From Thozetella sp. PMI_491 (Eukaryota; Ascomycota; Sordariomycetes; Chaetosphaeriales; Chaetosphaeriaceae), in the NCBI GenBank assembly GCA_021432635.1, contig MU270071.1, forward strand, positions 282,392-346,391: a DNA stretch of 64,000 nucleotides, given 5' to 3'. A program made the position numbers and the translations under genes. This document shows, piece after piece, positions 1-12,246 of the stretch. The notes below the pieces were generated by a model. The model saw nothing but the letters and a program-made list of their open reading frames with translations. It had not been told where the DNA came from and ran no database searches. The first letter of the stretch is position 1; each line of letters begins with the position of its first letter.

Positions 1-3000
1 TTTGTGTGTGTTGCGCTCCTCCCTTCCGGGCACAGTGCCTCGAACCGCTTCTCGGCCAGCTCCGAACTAAACGATACGAGCTGTCCTCGATGGCTCCTCC
101 GGACACCTATGCTGGTGTGAGAAACGCAACCCTTGCAGAAAATTCGGACAGATGGGCGTATCCCACAGCTAACCCAGGGTCGTTTGGAGGTTCGACCTAC
201 GCGGTCAGAGCCGAATGCACTATCCTCCCGCCCGGCCAGCCCGTAGATTCCCTGGTCGTGAATTCCTCCCACTCACGCCTCAATCTTTACCTTACCTGCG
301 CGATAGCTGCCCTCGCCCTAATGCGGTCATCGCCGGTTCTCCTCACGACCAACTAGAGGTCTCGCCCACCGTGCGACCTGCCACTCTGCATTGCGGTGTG
401 CACGCCCCGCTGCTTCGGCGCCATCTGCAACTGGATCCCTGCAACGCAAGCTGGGGTATCTGCAAGAGCGATATTCTTAGCCCAGTGCTTCCTTCTGTGC
501 GGGTCGGAAGGGGCTGGGTCTGACAGCCCTATACGCTGGAAGCGGTCTGGCCAGCAGCCGTGATGATCAGGCCCGGACTAGGTATCCAGCTAACGCGGAC
601 AAGTTGGGCGATTTTGAGCACGAGAGGCACTGGGATGCGACGAGATAGAAGATCGCGAGGGCTTGAGTCCTTGTAGTAGCAGAAGAGGGATTTACAAGCA
701 AGCCAGGAGCGTAAGTCATAAGTCAGATAGCTGGACCCTTGCCAACCCTAACCCGTCGGCATAGACTATCGTGTGCGTCTCATAGCGCTATTCTGTTCTC
801 CGCAACTGGTGTTTTTTGGTCTCAGGCGCGCGCAGGATGCCCTAGATCACACCCCCACCCGGGACAGCCGGACACTGCCTCATTGGGAAGCGAGTCGTAC
901 TTCCAACGCGTCTTAGTTAGCCAAAGGTCTGTAAGCGATAGATACCGACCTTGCCTTTCCTTCCCGCAAACGCCCTTCGCCTTATAGGGTCCCGGCTTCA
1001 TGGTCAGCTTTCCGGCAAGGTTCTCATACTCAATTATGGCGCACATATTCTCCTAGCGAATGGGAGAGGAGATAGCGTCGGCGAGTTCCTATCTACTGGT
1101 GCATTAACCTTGCCATATCGGAGAGTGCTCTAGCTGGCCGGCAAAAAGACGAATCGCGGGGAAGAGGGGGGAAAGGGGGGGGAGAGGGGGGGAAGGGTTG
1201 GTAGTCGGGATCAACACTGTAGAGCAAGACACTCGCACGGTCACAGCTAACCCCTAATAGTTCAATTCTTGTCGTTGGAACCGGCTGGCCGGGAATGCTG
1301 GCCACCACCTCCACCCCCATTCCCCCCACCTGGTTGTTGACCAGTGCGCAGTGCGAGCTCTCCGGGGCAGGCTGGCTGGCGGCAGGCAAAGCAGCTAATT
1401 TCCCGTTATTCATTATAGGCTGGCTGCAGTTCCGACGCCATTTGGGGCTTGCGCAGGCGCTGATCATGTCACGCGCCTCTGGCTGTCTCGGCCCATTGGC
1501 AGCTTCAGTCGGCTGGCCGTTCAATATTCGACTTTACACCACGACTGTTTCAGGGTGATCACCTCTCGTCTCTACCATGACTGATACATGGCCACCCACA
1601 TGGTCAGTCACCTTGCGTCGGGTGTGGGCCTCGGCACCGCGGCCAGCGGATCCTATGTATCTTTTCTACCCTATATTCCCAAGGGGGCGTGCCTGGATTG
1701 CACTGGGCCCAAGCTAGCTGCATCGTCCTTAGCTCTGGAGGCTATAGGTAGCGCCGTAAGGCGGGTGTGGATCACTACATGTCAGACACAGCGACCGTTG
1801 TCGACTTTCGGACGCAATGGGCGGAGTCTCGGGATTGAGCGTCAAAAGGCATTGACAGCTTGACAGCTTATGCCTTTAGCATCAGCCTCGTGCTCTCTTC
1901 TGAGAGTGGCACAGCTCTAGCAGGCATCCTCATCCTACTCAGGAATCCCAACTCCAAGCCCTCGGAGGCATCTGCATCCCAACCCTCTCACCCCCCACGC
2001 CGGTTTTGCACAGAGATGGATCTGGGAGGGCCTTTAGCACGGGTGAGCAGCCTCTAGTATGGCCCCTCGGGTCGACTTGCCGATGGGGTTCGAGTTGCTG
2101 CTCCTACAATCCCGTGGCGCCGGAGAGTTGGGGAGTTATCCATAGTGACCGCCCCTCAGTCTACAAGACATACAGATTGGTACATTTAAATATTTCATGT
2201 CGTCCCACATGAGGCTCGAGCGTGGTACGCCGCGAGCTTGCCCCCTGAGTCAAGTCCAGCGCCGGGTTGCGCCTCGTTGTTTCATCAGCTTCCCAGCAGG
2301 AGCCGGACCCCTGACTTGGCTCCGTGGCTGGGCGGGCGGGCTCGCGTGGGCAGGATGGTGAACGCGATGGGAAACGCCATTGGGAAGGGGCAATTCCCCT
2401 TCCTCGGGCAGAACTGCAATACACCCTGGAGACCAGGAACCATGCGCAACGATCAGTTCGACTGTTGCGCTTCGAGCGAGGTAGGAAGCCGCGAAGCACA
2501 TGACCGAAAGAAGCGGGGAAAAGAAAGAAGGCAAAACGACGAGGCTTCCGCTCGCCTAGACAGAGCGAAATACGACTTGGCATAAACTAAGGGGTAGGCT
2601 GAAAATCTCGGGCCCGGGAGGAGCAGCCTCGCCGGTTTAGGGCAAGACGGAGACGGATCGGAGGGCCGGGGAACGAGACGCCTGAGGTGCCATATACGTC
2701 AATGATTGGGGGAGGCTGCACGTCGCGGAGGCTCTCTGTCTCTGTTCTCGGTCCCAGCATTTCCTCGTTTGCTGCAGGTCGACCCCCCCAATGGCTTGGA
2801 TGAATAAGCGGTGAGAGGTCAAAAGCAGGGGTCGGAGCGCTCCGGGCCGGGCCGGCCCCACACGGCCGAGAGGTGATGTTGAAGGCGCCCCACGTGCGAC
2901 CCCGGCCTGTCGGGGAGGGAATTGGGGGCGGGAGTGCAATGCGTGTGTGATGGAGCGAACGAGTGTGATTTGTGTGGTGTGGTGGTGGTGGAGACGGGGC

Positions 3001-5307
3001 GATGGGGCGGCGCGGGCCCTCTCTGGCTGCCTGGCTCCTGGGTCCTTGGGGAAAGGGAGCGGGAGGCAGCTAGGTAGTAGCTAGCTGTATTGGAAAAGCA
3101 GCCATTCTGCCGGGGTTCTTTGCGCCCTGGCGACGGGTGCATTGTTGCGAAACTCTCGCCCACGGTCTGCCGGGCGCTGGATCGGCACATGCTCCTCGGG
3201 AGCTCCCTCGTCGATCGACCCAGACTTGGAGCGCACGCGTCGACCTAGATAGCAGCTACCTTAGCTCCTCCTTGCCGTGGCTCGCCCCCAACCCAAGCGT
3301 CAGACCCCGTCGCTCACCGCCTCGATATGCCCGAGACCCAGAGTCGGGTACCGGTTAGGCGCTTGGTCCGGGATCCCATCCGCCTGAGACGAGTTGTTGG
3401 TACGCTGGGTGCACAGGCTCTGGACGCCACCAACCTGCCGCCCACGGCGCTAGGGAGGGGGTGAGCGAGGAGGGGTGGCCCAGCGAGTTTGGGGGAAGCT
3501 CGCCTGTATGTACAGGTACAGATGCTATAGGCTGAATTGCGACCCTCCCGCCGTGTCCCAACAGAACAGACTAACAAAGCAGGAGAGGGAGGGGGGAGGT
3601 AGTAAAGCATTATAGTACGGCGCATGCGAAATACCCTAGCTGCCCCCCCCTTTCCCCCTGGTTTTCTGCGGGACGCGCGTGCATGGAGGGCTAAGAATGG
3701 TAGTGGTAGTGATGTTGGTGCTCGGCGGTGGAAAGGATTCTCAGCGACTGGTGCTCGTCTAAGCATGCCCACAGTGCATATACGGGTCCCGTAATTGGGG
3801 GAGGATGATGGGCCGGGCATGGGGGTAAGAAGGGAGGGGGGGTTGGGTTGGGGGGAGACAAGGCCACATGGCGACAGCGGCCGAACCACAGGGAGGATGA
3901 GGAGAGACGGAGCGAGAAAGCATGGCGGGAATGACTTACCCAAGGCGGACAAAGAAGGGCGTCGCCAAAGTCCTTTTCGTCTGCGCCTTCGTCACACGCG
4001 TGGCACAGTGCAGCCACGTTTCCGGCGTGGTCGTCTCCCGGATAAGCGCGATCTGTCGCTCGGAATTCCATTTCTTTCCGTTTCTGTCCATCTCTGCCCA
4101 TTCCTGCCCACCGCTTTGGAACCCTCTTGCCTCTTCCTCCAGGGCGTAGCAGAGCGAATGGTACTATGGAGGGGGGGGGAGGGGGAGGGGCGAATGCGTG
4201 GGTGTGCGCGCGCAGAGAGCTAGTGGCTGCATATTCTGTTGGGAGACCAAACAGGTCTCGTGCAACTCATTTTTTGGGCGCCTTGGCCGTCCCAGCAGCA
4301 AAGAAAAAAAAGTCCAGACTCGGCTGCATCCCACGACCACGCGCGCGCCCATGCAACAGACAAACGTACAGAAGTGCCTTCCCACCCTTCCCCCTCCCCC
4401 CCCGGCGTCCCATCCCTTTCCTGGCCCGAGGCCCTGCACCACCATCCCCATGCACGATCCCAGAGCTCCATCACACCGTGCTGGCAGCTGCTTGACGTAA
4501 GACGGTTGGTTGGTGGTTTTCAAGGGGGCGAGGAGCTTCCCTCACCGAAAGAGGGTGTGGTCGCCTGCGTCAACGGGACGCCGATAGGCGCAGCTGATTT
4601 GACCCGTTTCAACGACGGGCTCGTCTAGCTGGGCCCAGCGCCGCATGTCGTCGTTATCGAAAATAACCCGTAGGCGCGATTCCCCAGTCCCAAGACACGG
4701 GAGCCCCGTCACCGCCGGCTAGCTTGCCCTGCTCACACCCCCCCCCACCGCTTCCCTTGCCTTTTCCCCTTCCAGTCGTCCTGCAGGCTGCATGACCCCA
4801 AAGGGCCATGGGTAGCTCCAGGTAGCGACTCAGCCGGCCGCCATACCGGCAGACACACCGCGCGCACTCCACACCCGTCGGCCAATATTCCCATCTCCCA
4901 AGACGGTGGGCCGCTTGAGAGCGACCCATAAAGGAGAGCTATCCGTCCCCTTGGGGCCAGATGAGTTTCCTCTCTACCCTTTCCAGGCATCCCGGCTCGC
5001 CCCTACAGTAGCGGCTTCCCCCAACAGGCTCCAGATCACCGCCTCGAGCTCCCGCCCCCGTTCCCCTCGCTCCGACACCAACGGTGATATATTCCTGTCT
5101 GTCGCCATCTCCGTCGCTTTCTGTCAAGCCGTGTTCACTTCACTCGCCCTGCGTCTCGCGCGCTGTTGCTCACCAAAGGTACAGTGGAAGAAGCCAGCCC
5201 CCTTTCCCGCTCCTTCCCCCCCTTCCCTTCGGGTTGCCAAACTCCATTAGCGTTTGCGGCTGGGGTGTGGGCGCTGACAGCCCGCTGCAGACCGCTGCAG
5301 ACCGCAG
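1..5307. other. gene-poor GC-rich stretch
   Basis: I see no supported gene here. Open frames up to about 210 codons exist on both strands, but they overlap each other, are biased by G/C runs and match no family I know. Purine- or pyrimidine-rich homopolymer tracts are common, for example at 1157-1197 and 4170-4190. A short minus-strand frame near 3950-4101 ends at a good donor (GTAAGT) and could be one exon of an unrecognised gene, but I could not extend it. Confidence 0.5.
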
Positions 5308-5733
5308 ATGGCGTCCGGATCCGGCCAAGCCCGGCCCCAGAGAGAGCTGCCCTCTTGGGTGGTCCGGTATGAGATGGGCACCGTCCGGGCGCCGCTCGAG
5401 TACAACTCGCCCCATGGCCACGCTGAAAAGCTGGGCATCGTGCTGTACGAGAATTGGATTGCCAAGGAGATGGCGCGCCGCCAGGAGATCATCATGGACC
5501 TGCAGGACGCCGCCGAGGCCCTCGAGGCCGCCGGCGAGCGCGCGCTGCCCAAGGAGCTCACTGTCGACGGTGAGACCCTCGAGCAGCACCAGAAGGCTCT
5601 TCACGACCTGATCGAGAATGGGGAGCGCGCATCCGAGGCCTTTGCCGAGCTCAGCGAGCGCGTGCTGCGGGAGGAGAGGCAACGGCGCCGCCCTGCCCGA
5701 ACCGGAAGCTGGGGTCCTCCGAGGCTGTTCTAA
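5308..5733 (+). CDS. small helical protein of unknown function
   Basis: This is a single-exon frame of 141 codons. The product is rich in Ala, Glu, Gln and Arg, and residues about 30-130 look almost wholly alpha-helical with coiled-coil character (a run of heptad-like Leu, Ala and Ile positions, broken by a Pro-Lys-Glu-Leu turn near residue 85). The N-terminus carries a short disordered Ser/Gly/Gln/Arg stretch and the C-terminus is Arg-rich, so a nucleic-acid or protein-binding role is possible, but I recognise no family. Codon use is typical of a GC-rich fungal gene (third positions mostly C or G), which is the main reason to accept it over the overlapping frames. The ATG follows a short CTGCAGACCG duplication and I see no intron. 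It stands alone, with no neighbour within 4 kb. Confidence 0.55.
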   Translation: MASGSGQARPQRELPSWVVRYEMGTVRAPLEYNSPHGHAEKLGIVLYENWIAKEMARRQEIIMDLQDAAEALEAAGERALPKELTVDGETLEQHQKALHDLIENGERASEAFAELSERVLREERQRRRPARTGSWGPPRLF

Positions 5734-7704
5734 GGCCTTTGGGCAGCGGCCTGCTCTATGCGGTTCTGCCGCCTCCGAGCTTGGGAACCACGGCGCTTGG
5801 GTGAAGGACGGGAGGGTATTTTGTGGTAGGCGAAGGCTGCGTGCGTTTCTTTGCTTTACTGTTGGTGGGTCGGGTCATGGAACTGATGTTGGTTACACTC
5901 TGTGGGCAACCTCACTTTTACGGCTTTCGGTTTAGGCTCGGGTCAGACTCGGATACTTAATGCTTCTTTTGCGTGTTTACACACCTGCTGGCATGATCAT
6001 GCCATCCAGGAGGGGGGCAGCAGCCACTCTCCCCTCCTTCTTCAGCATGTGCCCCCCCGCGGGTCTGCTGGGTCTGGGTCTTGCGGGCAGGCTTGCTGAC
6101 CCAAATGGAACTTCAAAAATAGAGTCACATTCAAAGAGAAAAAAAACACACATCATAGCACCAGTTTCGGGTGGCCCCCATGACTGGTCATCTCTGGGCG
6201 CCACCCCCCCCAAAACGCACCACCTTTAGGTAGCCTCGGTATCAATGCCCCTTGCCGAAGTAAACAATAAAAGTGAGAGACTTAGAGCAGAGTTTCAGGG
6301 TTGGCTGGGGAGGGAAGGATAGGAGCTTGCGGATCGTCCAGAGTCCCGAGAGGTGCGACGGACCGTATGGATTGCTCCATTGGCGGAGCGGCGTGCTGGA
6401 CTAGACTGATCGCTGTCTTTTGGGTTCCGCTGTCTAAGGAGAAGGACGGGCGTTAGCAGGAGAGTCGTCTCGAAACATGCAGAATCTACAAACAAGGCAC
6501 CTGTCACGCATGTCTCACCACAGGTCGGCAGGGATCCTATTGCTGCAGCTCAGCGTCCCCCTCCACATCGACGTCGGCTATCGTCAGGATCTTCCCGGCG
6601 CAAGCCAGAGTGGACACACATCCTGCCTAGGCTTGTCCTATCAAAGAGGCCGGTTCACCGCGCGCAACTCATGAGAGACTGGGACCCAATTCTTGCTGTT
6701 GTGTAACGTCGCCAACATTACTGAGCGCTATCAGCGGGCCATCTTGAAGAGATGCTGCTTGGCTCGCGTCATCTGCCGTGGCCGCTCCCGGGTAGGTGCA
6801 TTAGAGGCGCCGCTCTCTCGCCTTCCCTACACCGCCATGGTGCTTCCTTATTTTGCAGTCTTAGCATTCGACCTGATGCCGGGCGTGGAGCCGTGGGCAG
6901 GGCGGGAGGAGCCCGATCGATGGCGCGAGCAGCCTGGTGGCGCTCAGAGGCCAGCCGCGTTCAAGTCAGCAAGGCGGCGGCCACCGGCGATTTGAAAGGT
7001 AATCCTTGCAAGTGGTTGCCCTATTTTCGAGCAAACGTGGCCTTCGTTGCTCGGAACAAGAGAACCGAGCCATCGAAGGGGTAGAGTGGAAAAGGGGGGG
7101 GGGATCAATAATAAGCATCCTGATGTGTGACACTCGCATATAACCCCTGATGCGAAGGAGGGTACTGGTGAGTGCGGATTGCGACCATTTGCTGTGTCTT
7201 GGGAAAGGAGGAAGAGGGGAGGGGAGTGAAATCGGTGGGCCTTCATGTGAATCTCGGCTGGAGGACGGGGAGACGGGGAAAGAGCGACGGAGGGGGGCGC
7301 AAAGCTATTGGACGCCATTGGTCCCAGACAAACTGGCTTACCATGGGCTGGGTGGGATGGGGTGTCTTCTGCAGTGTCTACCTTGGGTACCCAGCAGAAG
7401 CAATTACCCCGTAGCTTAGTTACACACAGCACTTAAAGCACGCCCAAGGCCAGTATCGATTCAACAAGGTACTTAGGAAGACGCTACAAAAAAGCTGAGT
7501 GGGTCGAATGCATATAGACGCAAGCTCTCCCGCTGCCCCTGGATCTAATTGCCCACCACGGCGTTGTCCCAGGCGGTGAGAAGGAGACGGCAGGCATGCT
7601 GCAACCTACTAACCCCTAACCCAAGGGAGGTAAGTACTTGGCTTGGCTTGGTTTCAGTCCATGTTTGTACATAGGCAGTCTAACTACCCGTGGGCAATGC
7701 TTTG

Positions 7705-7710
<6 letters not shown>

Positions 7711-7739
<29 letters not shown>
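7711..7739. repeat. (GT)n microsatellite
   Basis: An uninterrupted GT dinucleotide run of about 14 units in intergenic DNA. It is expected to be length-variable between strains. Confidence 0.95.
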
Positions 7740-7745
<6 letters not shown>

Positions 7746-9200
7746 ATAGATAAAGCAAGGAACATCTCTCAATTCCGAGACCCGATCGCCTTCTCCCAGA
7801 ATTCGATAACGCCTCGCTTATAGCTCGAATTGGGACAAAGATCCGGAAGTCGCTCTTTCCTATGGCTGTCTCGGTAAGAGCGGCTACCACACCATCCTCA
7901 TCACAGCGAGGAAGGACAAGCTTCTGCAGGTACCTACTTTTCGCCTTGCCCTTTCCTCCCCTCCCCCCCTCCTCCCCAAGCAAACACTCTCTCCAAATGC
8001 GTCGGACTTGTCACTACACCCACACACACCACACACATCAATCTGCATCTCTCATGAGCCAACTGGTGAGGGTGCATCGTGAACTAGGATCAACTTCCAT
8101 CACCATCACAGGATGCATTGTTTCCCCCTTCCTCTCGTTGTGACCGAATTATGCGATCGTAATCAAGACAAGGGTTTTATCCTTGTGCACAACCCCGTCC
8201 GCTCCTGTAATCGTCATGGGTAACTTCGGTATCGTCTTGATGCCGTGAGCCTGCCGAGTTCCGCTGCACGCTGGGCACGCTGGGCACGCACGGCACAGGC
8301 AACTGTCGGGTTTTATTGGCCGTTCTGTCGGATGGTGCCCGACCTGGTTTCCTAGGTAGTTTGCCTGTCGGGTTGTGGGAACACAGAGAAGCGGCAGGTC
8401 TTCGAGCTTGCCAGGGATGTGTGTACTACCCGAGCGACTGCATCCCGACTCAGCTGAGTGCTAGCTCCTAGCAGACAGGACAAGAGCGTTGGTCTGTCTC
8501 TGGGCATCTGTCACTCTTCCCACCAATGTCTCAAAACCCACCCACGAGCTTGAGAGCGGCTCGAGGCGCAGAAACAGGGCATGCGAGATAACACCCGGAG
8601 CTCAACTGTCTGACACTGACTTGTACCTATGGGCGGAGAGGCATGCTTTTGCCTGCCCTGCAACAGCAGCGAACGTGGCGAATTGCTAGACTGGCTTCCC
8701 CCTTCACAGTCCCTCGCAGCGACTTGAGCTCAGGGGTTTGTCTCAGTGCTTATATCTGGCAGGATAATAAACAGCTACGTAGGAGAGGCATCTCGCCCAG
8801 GGGACCAAAGTGCCACGTGCCTCGGAGCACCTTCGTTGCTAGCGCCAACAACGCGACTAGCTAGTTGCTGCCTCTCTCGCCAATACCTAAGCAAGAGCGG
8901 CTGTGCTGAACAAGGGTCAGACGACGACGTTGTTGCAGTATCCCCACGGTTATCTCTAGCCCCCCGTCCGCGTGTTTGTCTTACTAGGAGGCCCCGAAGT
9001 TGGGCGGCACGAAGTAGAGGGGCACACTATAGAGGGGCAAGAGGTGCACATTTCCCTACCCGAGAAGCTCTCGAGTGTGCAAGCTGCAGATCGGTGTGTG
9101 TGCTGCAACCGTAGCAACGAGGCGAGAAGAGTTGGAGTTGGAGGGGAAGAAGCAATATACCTCTCGTTTCAACTCCATGATTCCACAACATGCATAGGAG

Positions 9201-9344
9201 CCGATAGTCGTCGGGCGCCCGATACTTGTCGGGAACCCGATGCTTTTCGGGCGCCCGATGCTTTTCGGGAACCCGATGCTTTTCGGGCGCCCGATGCTTT
9301 TCGGGCGCCCGATACTCGTCGGGGAGGCGATGCTCGTCGGATAG
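9201..9344. repeat. 18-bp minisatellite, eight units, palindromic junctions
   Basis: Eight head-to-tail units of 18 bp. The central ones read CCGATGCTTTTCGGGCGC or the variant ending GGGAAC, and the outer units are more diverged. Where units meet, the sequence is TCGGG-NN-CCCGA with NN being CG or AA, a perfect or near-perfect dyad. Six of the seven junctions keep it. Each dyad reads CGG-N4-CCG, which is the kind of inverted half-site that Zn(II)2Cys6 transcription factors bind. Translation of the array gives six-residue periodic peptides in both directions, but nothing else around it looks like a gene. Whether the dyads are bound by anything is inference. Confidence 0.9.
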
Positions 9345-10857
9345 TCCCAAGCCCATAACCACTATACTGAAGTGGCGTAGATGTGTATTATCTGTCCCGT
9401 CTCGTGTAACTCGGACCTTGGCTGTCCAATTATATTGGCATGCTTGTGCTATGCCCCCGTCATTCGATTGGACGCGGACGGAACTGGCTAGAGTTGCGAC
9501 ACCGCAGCACAACGCCACTGTAGATCTGCAAGCCTTGCCATCATTCTAGGCCGCAGGTTGGGATGGAAGAGAGGGCTGCCTGACAGGGGTAGTATGGCCA
9601 AGTGCGCGAAGGAGAGGGGGTGGTGGCTGCTCCGAGGCATGACGGAGAGGAAGCTCGATTGCTCGATTTACTGTGGGCGACAGAACACGTAGTTGTCCTC
9701 CAGTCCGGCGGCCATGCAAGTGGATGGAGGCCAACTCGCTCCTGAGGGCACATGGTGCGCGTCCACAAGCCGTGGAGAGGGTCGTTGCAGTCCCAGTCCC
9801 CACTTCCGACCCCCGGTCGATGGCTCGGCATCGAGAACTCGCAGAGAAAGCAAGGCCAAGGATGCAAGGCTCCTCCCGATGAGGGCCGGGGAGAGCCCTG
9901 CCGCTGATCCCTCTCTGCATTCGCCTCCCCTCACCGATTTCGACGGCTGGCCAATGACGACAGCGCCACCAGCACTGTCGATTGGATCGGGAAGGCCATC
10001 TACCCAATCCCAATGTTTCCACGTGATATGCAAGTATGTTTTGCATGCTTTATTCTTGATATCTCGACCACGGTCAGGAGTCGGGGAGGAGGCCGGGTCG
10101 CCCCGGCGCTCGGCGTCCGTGGGGATTGAGAGAGGTCAGCAGTGGGGCCGGATTGGTCCCGAGATTCGTGCTTCGATGCCTTTGCTCCCCTCGTCCGCTA
10201 GTCGCGGCGAGGGCAACACGTCACACCAACATGATGAAGGAACATGACGCGCGCTTGCTTCGGAATAATTGATGTTTCTCCTCGTCCCATCTACTCAAAG
10301 CTACCGCACCCCGGTGTGCTGGAGTCGGCGGCCATCTTTCTGGCCGATTACACAGTGGTGGTGTGGTGGGATGCACTAGTGCGGCGTCCCGCAGTACCCC
10401 TTAGGTCTTATCTCTTTCATGCAGGAATCAGAAAAGCAATGATTCGTTTTGGAAACTACCTTACGCTTAGCCGTAGCGGTCATATTGTGACAACTGATAT
10501 TTGTGAGCCCCCAGTCCGGCTTGCCTCAGCTTAGGGACGTCCAGAGAGCCAATGAACACCAACACAGATGCTGTCTTGCAGCTGGCCCCTAACCCGATCG
10601 AGGCGAGGCTGCTGGGAAAACCCGAGGCAAACACGCCACAACGCAGGAGCCGAGGACTAGGGAGGGGTGGAGAGGCGAGTGAGCGGCAAGCAAAAAGCCA
10701 AGGTCATGAACGCGGGAGGGATGAGTGGAGGGGGGGAAGGACGTGCAGGAAGCCAGCCAGCGATCTCAAAAGCCCATGACAGAATTGCGTCCTCGGGATT
10801 TTCGCGGAAGCCAATACTTTGTAAGCCCGGGTGCAGATGCTCGGTCGGAAGTTTCCT

Positions 10858-12246
10858 TTAGAGTATCTCGGGCTGCACATGTAGATAGGTGGTGACCGGC
10901 TTCCAGTTGGCCTCGTTCCAATTCACGCAGAAGACGGCAGGCATCTCCCAAAAGGCATTCCAGTCCTCCTCAGTCGCCTTGGCGGCGGCCTCGCGGTCTG
11001 CCACAAGGTTGGCGTGGAGCTCCGTGGTTCGCGTCGAGAACTGGCTCGAGGAAAGCTGCCGGCCCCAATCTTGGATAAGCGACGCCACCAGGTTGACGGA
11101 CCGCATGACGACCTCGACCGACTCTCCCTCGGTGTACTTGTTCCCATCCCGGCGCCTGTCCCGGAGGAAGTGGCGTAGATGGTCAGCCAGGAGCATATTG
11201 AAGAGAAGCAGGCCCTCGGCGTCGGCGGGGTCCCGGCCCCGGATGATTTGCGTAAAAGACCCCTCGGCCCCAAAGAGCTTTTCGGTGGCCTCCCGCGCGA
11301 ATTGGTCGAGGATCCAGTCACAGCCGCGACTGACCAGCCGAGGCACCGTAGTGCGGCCGTGAAGTGCCGCACCGGGAGCAAAGATGGGCGCCTGCGGGAG
11401 CCAGTCCCCAACCAGGCATCCGGTGCCCATGAGCCAGTCTTTGGCAGGTTAGTTTGGAATGGTTACCTCCCACGCCCTAGGACGAGCGCGAAGAAAGGGG
11501 TTGAGATAAAGAGGACTCACTGGAAAGGACGATCGCCCGAAAGCCATCCATGATCATTCGGCGCGACGCGGGCGAGATCTAGAAGGAAGACCGAGTTAGC
11601 CTGCCGAGGGGGAACTGCCTGGTCTGTAGAGGAAAGAAATGGTTGCGCACCGAGTCGGTTTCGGCTCGTTTGAGGATGTAGAGAAAGCGGCCGCCCGCGA
11701 GAGCTGCCCATTGCTCAGTGGATACCAAGCTCAGGTCCTTCCTCATCGACTCCTGCGTCTCTTCGAGGTTGCTAAGCGCAAAGGGCGGGTCCTCGACTCG
11801 CTTGTACACAATCTTGTCCTCGAGAAAAGGGAGGGTGCGGAAGGGGGAGTCGGCCCCATCGAGCAGCCGAACCTTGAGACGCAGGAAGCCAGGCATCTGA
11901 TGCGTCATGGGCGAGCCGTCGTTCCGGATGGTGCATACGACGATGTTCTCGACCTTGTCGTCTAAGAAGCGGGTCCACTCGGGCCGGGACCAGTCCACCG
12001 GAACGACATTGCGATGCAGCTGAATACGGGTGAAGTGACCGTTCCGGAAGCACGATGCGGCCTCTTTCCGTCCGTTGTTGCCGTCGGGTATCACGGCACG
12101 GCACTACATGGACAGTATTTAGCGTCGGACATGGGACTTGACGTGGCATAGACGCGGTGGCAGAGGGAGGCGGTATGACTCACGGCAAGGCACACGCTCC
12201 CGTTGGGGACCCGGCCTGAGAAGATGTAATGCCCAGTAATCGCCAT
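10858..12246 (-). CDS. protein of unknown function, four exons, 384 aa
   Basis: Exons 12246-12184, 12103-11651, 11578-11521 and 11438-10858 join cleanly at GTGAGT, GTGCGC and GTGAGT donors with TAG, TAG and AAG acceptors. The summed length is 1155 nt, giving 384 residues. The start is the first ATG of a short exon coding MAITGHYIFSG. The product is Trp-rich with a mixed alpha/beta look. Residues about 25-170 hold a segment with DWSRPEW and MPGFLRLKVRLLDG, and the C-terminal half has NWLMGTGCLVGDWLPQ followed by long helices. There is no signal peptide or membrane helix. I recognise no domain. Its intactness and good codon use argue that it is expressed. It has no close neighbour, and the next gene downstream is the broken dioxygenase. 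Confidence 0.75.

Larger units (their letters stand above)
5734..10857. other. intergenic stretch with simple repeats
   Basis: No gene can be supported across about 5 kb. The stretch holds the GT microsatellite at 7711-7739 and the 18-bp minisatellite at 9201-9344, which are listed separately. Several short open frames near 8900-9550 owe their length to that minisatellite, whose 18-bp unit lacks stops in several frames. Confidence 0.5.

Noticed and set aside
3950-4101. possible exon MEFRATDRAYPGDD... on the minus strand with a GTAAGT donor
   Set aside because: Composition is plausible, but no partner exon or family could be found, so it was not listed as a gene.
7606-7622. CTAACCCCTAACCC resembling telomere repeats (similar at 736, 1245 and 10588)
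   Set aside because: Only one or two imperfect units each and scattered; not a telomere or a clear internal telomeric tract.
9201-9344. CRISPR-like regular repeat
   Set aside because: The units are contiguous with no variable spacers, and the genome is eukaryotic; it is a minisatellite.
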